A stretch of 6,733 nt of DNA. Source: Thermoprotei archaeon (GTDB lineage: Archaea > Thermoproteota > Thermoprotei_A > Sulfolobales > Ignisphaeraceae). A model generated the notes under the pieces. That model saw only the letters and a program-made list of their open reading frames with translations. It did not search any database and had not been told where the DNA came from. Below are positions 5,701-6,733 of the stretch, one piece after another (positions within the stretch are counted from its first letter, which is position 1; each line of letters opens with the position of its first letter). Both the position numbers and the translations under genes were made by a program. The stretch is taken from contig QMXA01000055.1 of assembly GCA_003661905.1 (NCBI GenBank), forward strand, positions 1 to 6,733, in the 5' to 3' direction.

Positions 5701-5718
5701 GTAGCTCTCCAGTAAATT
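5701..5718 (-). promoter_or_regulatory. Inverted-repeat arm 1, candidate operator upstream of the phosphoesterase
   Basis: Read on the minus strand this arm is AATTTACTGGAGAGCTAC. It matches the arm at 5811-5826 (AATTTAGGAGAGCTAC) in all 16 shared bases, apart from a 2-nt CT insertion. It points toward the phosphoesterase and ends directly at its likely TATA box, where an archaeal regulator could block or help TBP/TFB. It could alternatively be one end of a small mobile-element relic. Confidence 0.5.
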
Positions 5719-5810
5719 AGCAGTATCTCACATAGATTAATATCTCTCAGTATCCCATTTCACTTAATAATGCAGTACTCTCTAATTCACCTCAACTCTT
5801 AGCTATATTG
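5719..5810. other. Spacer between the inverted-repeat arms
   Basis: These 92 nt contain no gene and are poor in G on the plus strand, with short C/T-rich pieces. Two related 12-mers, GCAGTATCTCAC (5720-5731) and GCAGTACTCTCT (5772-5783), are present. I see no tRNA-like or stable folded structure in this part. Confidence 0.4.
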
Positions 5811-5826
5811 AATTTAGGAGAGCTAC
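5811..5826 (+). promoter_or_regulatory. Inverted-repeat arm 2, candidate operator upstream of the small protein/KaiC-like operon
   Basis: AATTTAGGAGAGCTAC points toward the 104-residue gene and is directly followed by the T-rich ATTTTTTACA. That is the same arrangement as arm 1 relative to its own gene. Equal placement before both divergent promoters suggests a shared regulator; the protein that would bind is unknown. Confidence 0.5.
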
Positions 5827-5836
5827 ATTTTTTACA
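5827..5836 (+). promoter_or_regulatory. Possible TATA-like element of the small protein/KaiC-like operon
   Basis: ATTTTTTACA is centred near 5832, which predicts a transcript start near 5858 and a leader of about 10 nt ahead of the ATG at 5868. GTATAG at 5843-5848 is an alternative element closer to the gene. Neither is a strong consensus. Confidence 0.3.
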
Positions 5837-5867
5837 ATGTGTGTATAGCATAGCCTTAGGGTAAGCT

Positions 5868-6182
5868 ATGGGAGTACTCACTATGAATTTTAAAAGTTTT
5901 GAAGAACTTGCCTTATACTTAATATCAAGACTTTCAACAGTTACTCCTACTACATCCATTGCTTGTAGTTCTGAGAAATGTTATACATTTACTGCATTAA
6001 CGGATGAGCACTTCATAATTCTTAGATCTCCTCCACCAAGTAGTAAGGAATGTAGATATTATTATATAAATGAGAGAGGAAAGCTCATATGTTCCGAAAA
6101 ACCTGTTCTAGGCAGACCATGCCTAACTGTTACATGGGTTTCTAAAATAGATGTAAGTAAGGAACTTAGTGAAGGTTTGTAG
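5868..6182 (+). CDS. Small cysteine-containing protein of unknown function, upstream partner of KaiC-like ATPase
   Basis: I do not recognise this 104-residue protein. It has no signal peptide or membrane helix. A helical N-terminus (FKSFEELALYLISRL) is followed by beta-rich sequence with Cys33, Cys38, Cys62, Cys75 and Cys85. Cys33 and Cys38 form a CX4C pair, so a metal site or redox role is conceivable but does not match a known motif. Start choice is open: the ATG at 5868 follows AGGGT, while the ATG at 5883 (residue 6) follows GGAG by 8 nt and gives a natural MNFKSFEEL start. Its stop codon TAG (6180-6182) overlaps the AGGTG ribosome binding site of the downstream ATPase, so the two are translationally close and almost certainly one operon. 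A regulatory or adaptor role for the ATPase is an inference from position. Confidence 0.75.
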   Translation: MGVLTMNFKSFEELALYLISRLSTVTPTTSIACSSEKCYTFTALTDEHFIILRSPPPSSKECRYYYINERGKLICSEKPVLGRPCLTVTWVSKIDVSKELSEGL

Positions 6183-6185
6183 GTG
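6181..6185 (+). promoter_or_regulatory. Shine-Dalgarno AGGTG overlapping the upstream stop codon
   Basis: AGGTG begins within the TAG stop of the 104-residue gene and lies 7 nt before the ATG at 6193. It sets the start of the ATPase and suggests coupled translation. Confidence 0.7.
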
Positions 6186-6192
6186 TTACTTC

Positions 6193-6733
6193 ATGTTTAA
6201 ATATAAGAAGTTAGGTATACCCATAGTTGATGATTTATTACCGCAAGGAATCCCAGTAGGTAGTGTAATAGGAATTACAGGTCCACCAGGTATGGGAAAA
6301 ACTATACTCATCTCTATATGTGTTAAAGAATCTCTTAAACGTAATGAAACTGTAATATACATTGCCTTAGATGATGATCCACTCACAGTAGTATCGGAAT
6401 TAGAATCTATCGGAATAGATACTGGTAAGGCAATAGATAAGGGAAGATTCTTCATCGTGGATTGCTACTCTAGTCTTGGAGTATCTTCAAGACTCCAGTA
6501 CCCCGATTTCGTTAAGAAAGCTATTATTATTTCAGCTGATTCCTCAAAACCACCAGATATACTCGATCGACTACTAACAATGATTAGAGAATACAACATA
6601 AGTAGGGGATTGTTAGTAATAGATAGCCTGAATGAGATAATGACTAAGAGTGATCCATCTAGAGTTTTAGATTTTGTAAAGGGTCTAAGGCTCATAACGA
6701 GGCAACACGAAATGATAGGGATAGTAGCTATTC
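6193..6733 (+). CDS. KaiC-like/RecA-superfamily ATPase, partial (3' end beyond window)
   Basis: The first 180 codons are present and the frame is still open at the last base. The Walker A motif GPPGMGKT is at 30-37, and Walker B is RGLLVIDSL with Asp144. The N-terminal layout (short entry strand, then G-I-P-x-G-S before the P-loop) is that of KaiC/RadA-like archaeal ATPases, not of ABC or AAA+ proteins. In KaiC the strand after Walker A ends in two catalytic glutamates (FEE); here the segment reads YIALDDDPL, so Asp60-Asp61 occupy those positions. Crenarchaea encode several such proteins linked to signalling, motility or DNA processes, and the role of this one is unknown. It follows the small Cys protein by 10 nt. 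The number of RecA domains cannot be judged from the truncated sequence. Confidence 0.88.
   Translation, partial: MFKYKKLGIPIVDDLLPQGIPVGSVIGITGPPGMGKTILISICVKESLKRNETVIYIALDDDPLTVVSELESIGIDTGKAIDKGRFFIVDCYSSLGVSSRLQYPDFVKKAIIISADSSKPPDILDRLLTMIREYNISRGLLVIDSLNEIMTKSDPSRVLDFVKGLRLITRQHEMIGIVAI

Noticed and set aside
5689..5704. CTACT...AGTAG 5-bp stem upstream of the phosphoesterase
   Set aside because: It is short, overlaps the better supported inverted-repeat arm and is explained by chance in AT-rich DNA.
6186..6455. 89-codon open frame on the minus strand
   Set aside because: It is antisense to the KaiC-like ATPase, whose P-loop is encoded here on the plus strand; the antisense frame is a by-product of that coding.
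6465..6695. 76-codon open frame on the minus strand
   Set aside because: It is also antisense to the KaiC-like ATPase, including the Walker B region, with low-complexity Ser/Ile-rich sequence and no start signals.

Overview
The window looks like chromosomal DNA from a hyperthermophilic crenarchaeon. It is AT-rich and arginine is encoded mostly by AGA/AGG and isoleucine often by ATA. Ribosome binding sites contain GGTG, the complement of the archaeal 16S 3' end. Promoters look archaeal, with a TATA box about 25 nt before the predicted transcript start. The protein set (archaeal-type ROK sugar kinase, Vps29-like phosphoesterase, KaiC-like RecA ATPase, GT4 membrane transferase) fits Desulfurococcales such as Ignisphaera. 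That placement is inferred from style and not proven. I see no tRNA, rRNA, CRISPR array, transposase or phage gene.

Layout, left to right. Positions 73-1083 (-) encode a ROK sugar kinase. It is divergent, across a 47-nt gap, from a TIM-barrel sugar isomerase/epimerase-like gene at 1131-1967 (+). That gene converges with a small basic unrecognised protein (1992 to 2375 or 2396, -). The small gene is in turn divergent from a HisC-like PLP aminotransferase (2457-3467, +) and appears to share a single palindromic TATA box with it. The aminotransferase is followed after 39 nt by a polytopic GT4 phosphoglycosyl transferase (3507-4499, +), probably in the same operon. A 583-nt stretch without a credible gene follows (4500-5082); it holds a hairpin and an unusually G-rich tandem motif. 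A Vps29/MJ0936-like metallophosphoesterase (5083 to 5658 or 5667, -) is divergent from a 104-residue cysteine-containing protein (5868-6182, +). A KaiC-like ATPase (6193 to beyond the window end, +) follows 10 nt later.

How the genes may work together: the left divergent pair suggests carbohydrate phosphorylation and isomerisation. The GT4 enzyme points to lipid-linked sugar assembly for surface glycans or N-glycosylation. The right divergent unit joins a phosphoesterase with a small-protein/KaiC-like ATPase operon. An imperfect 16-bp inverted repeat (5701-5718 and 5811-5826) lies just upstream of each likely TATA box in that unit, so co-regulation is plausible. This repeat is the strongest unexplained signal in the window.

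Several start codons need care. In four genes a GGTG core sits exactly 6 nt before a start codon that lies inside the longest reading frame. In three of these the longest-frame GTG is itself part of the Shine-Dalgarno sequence.
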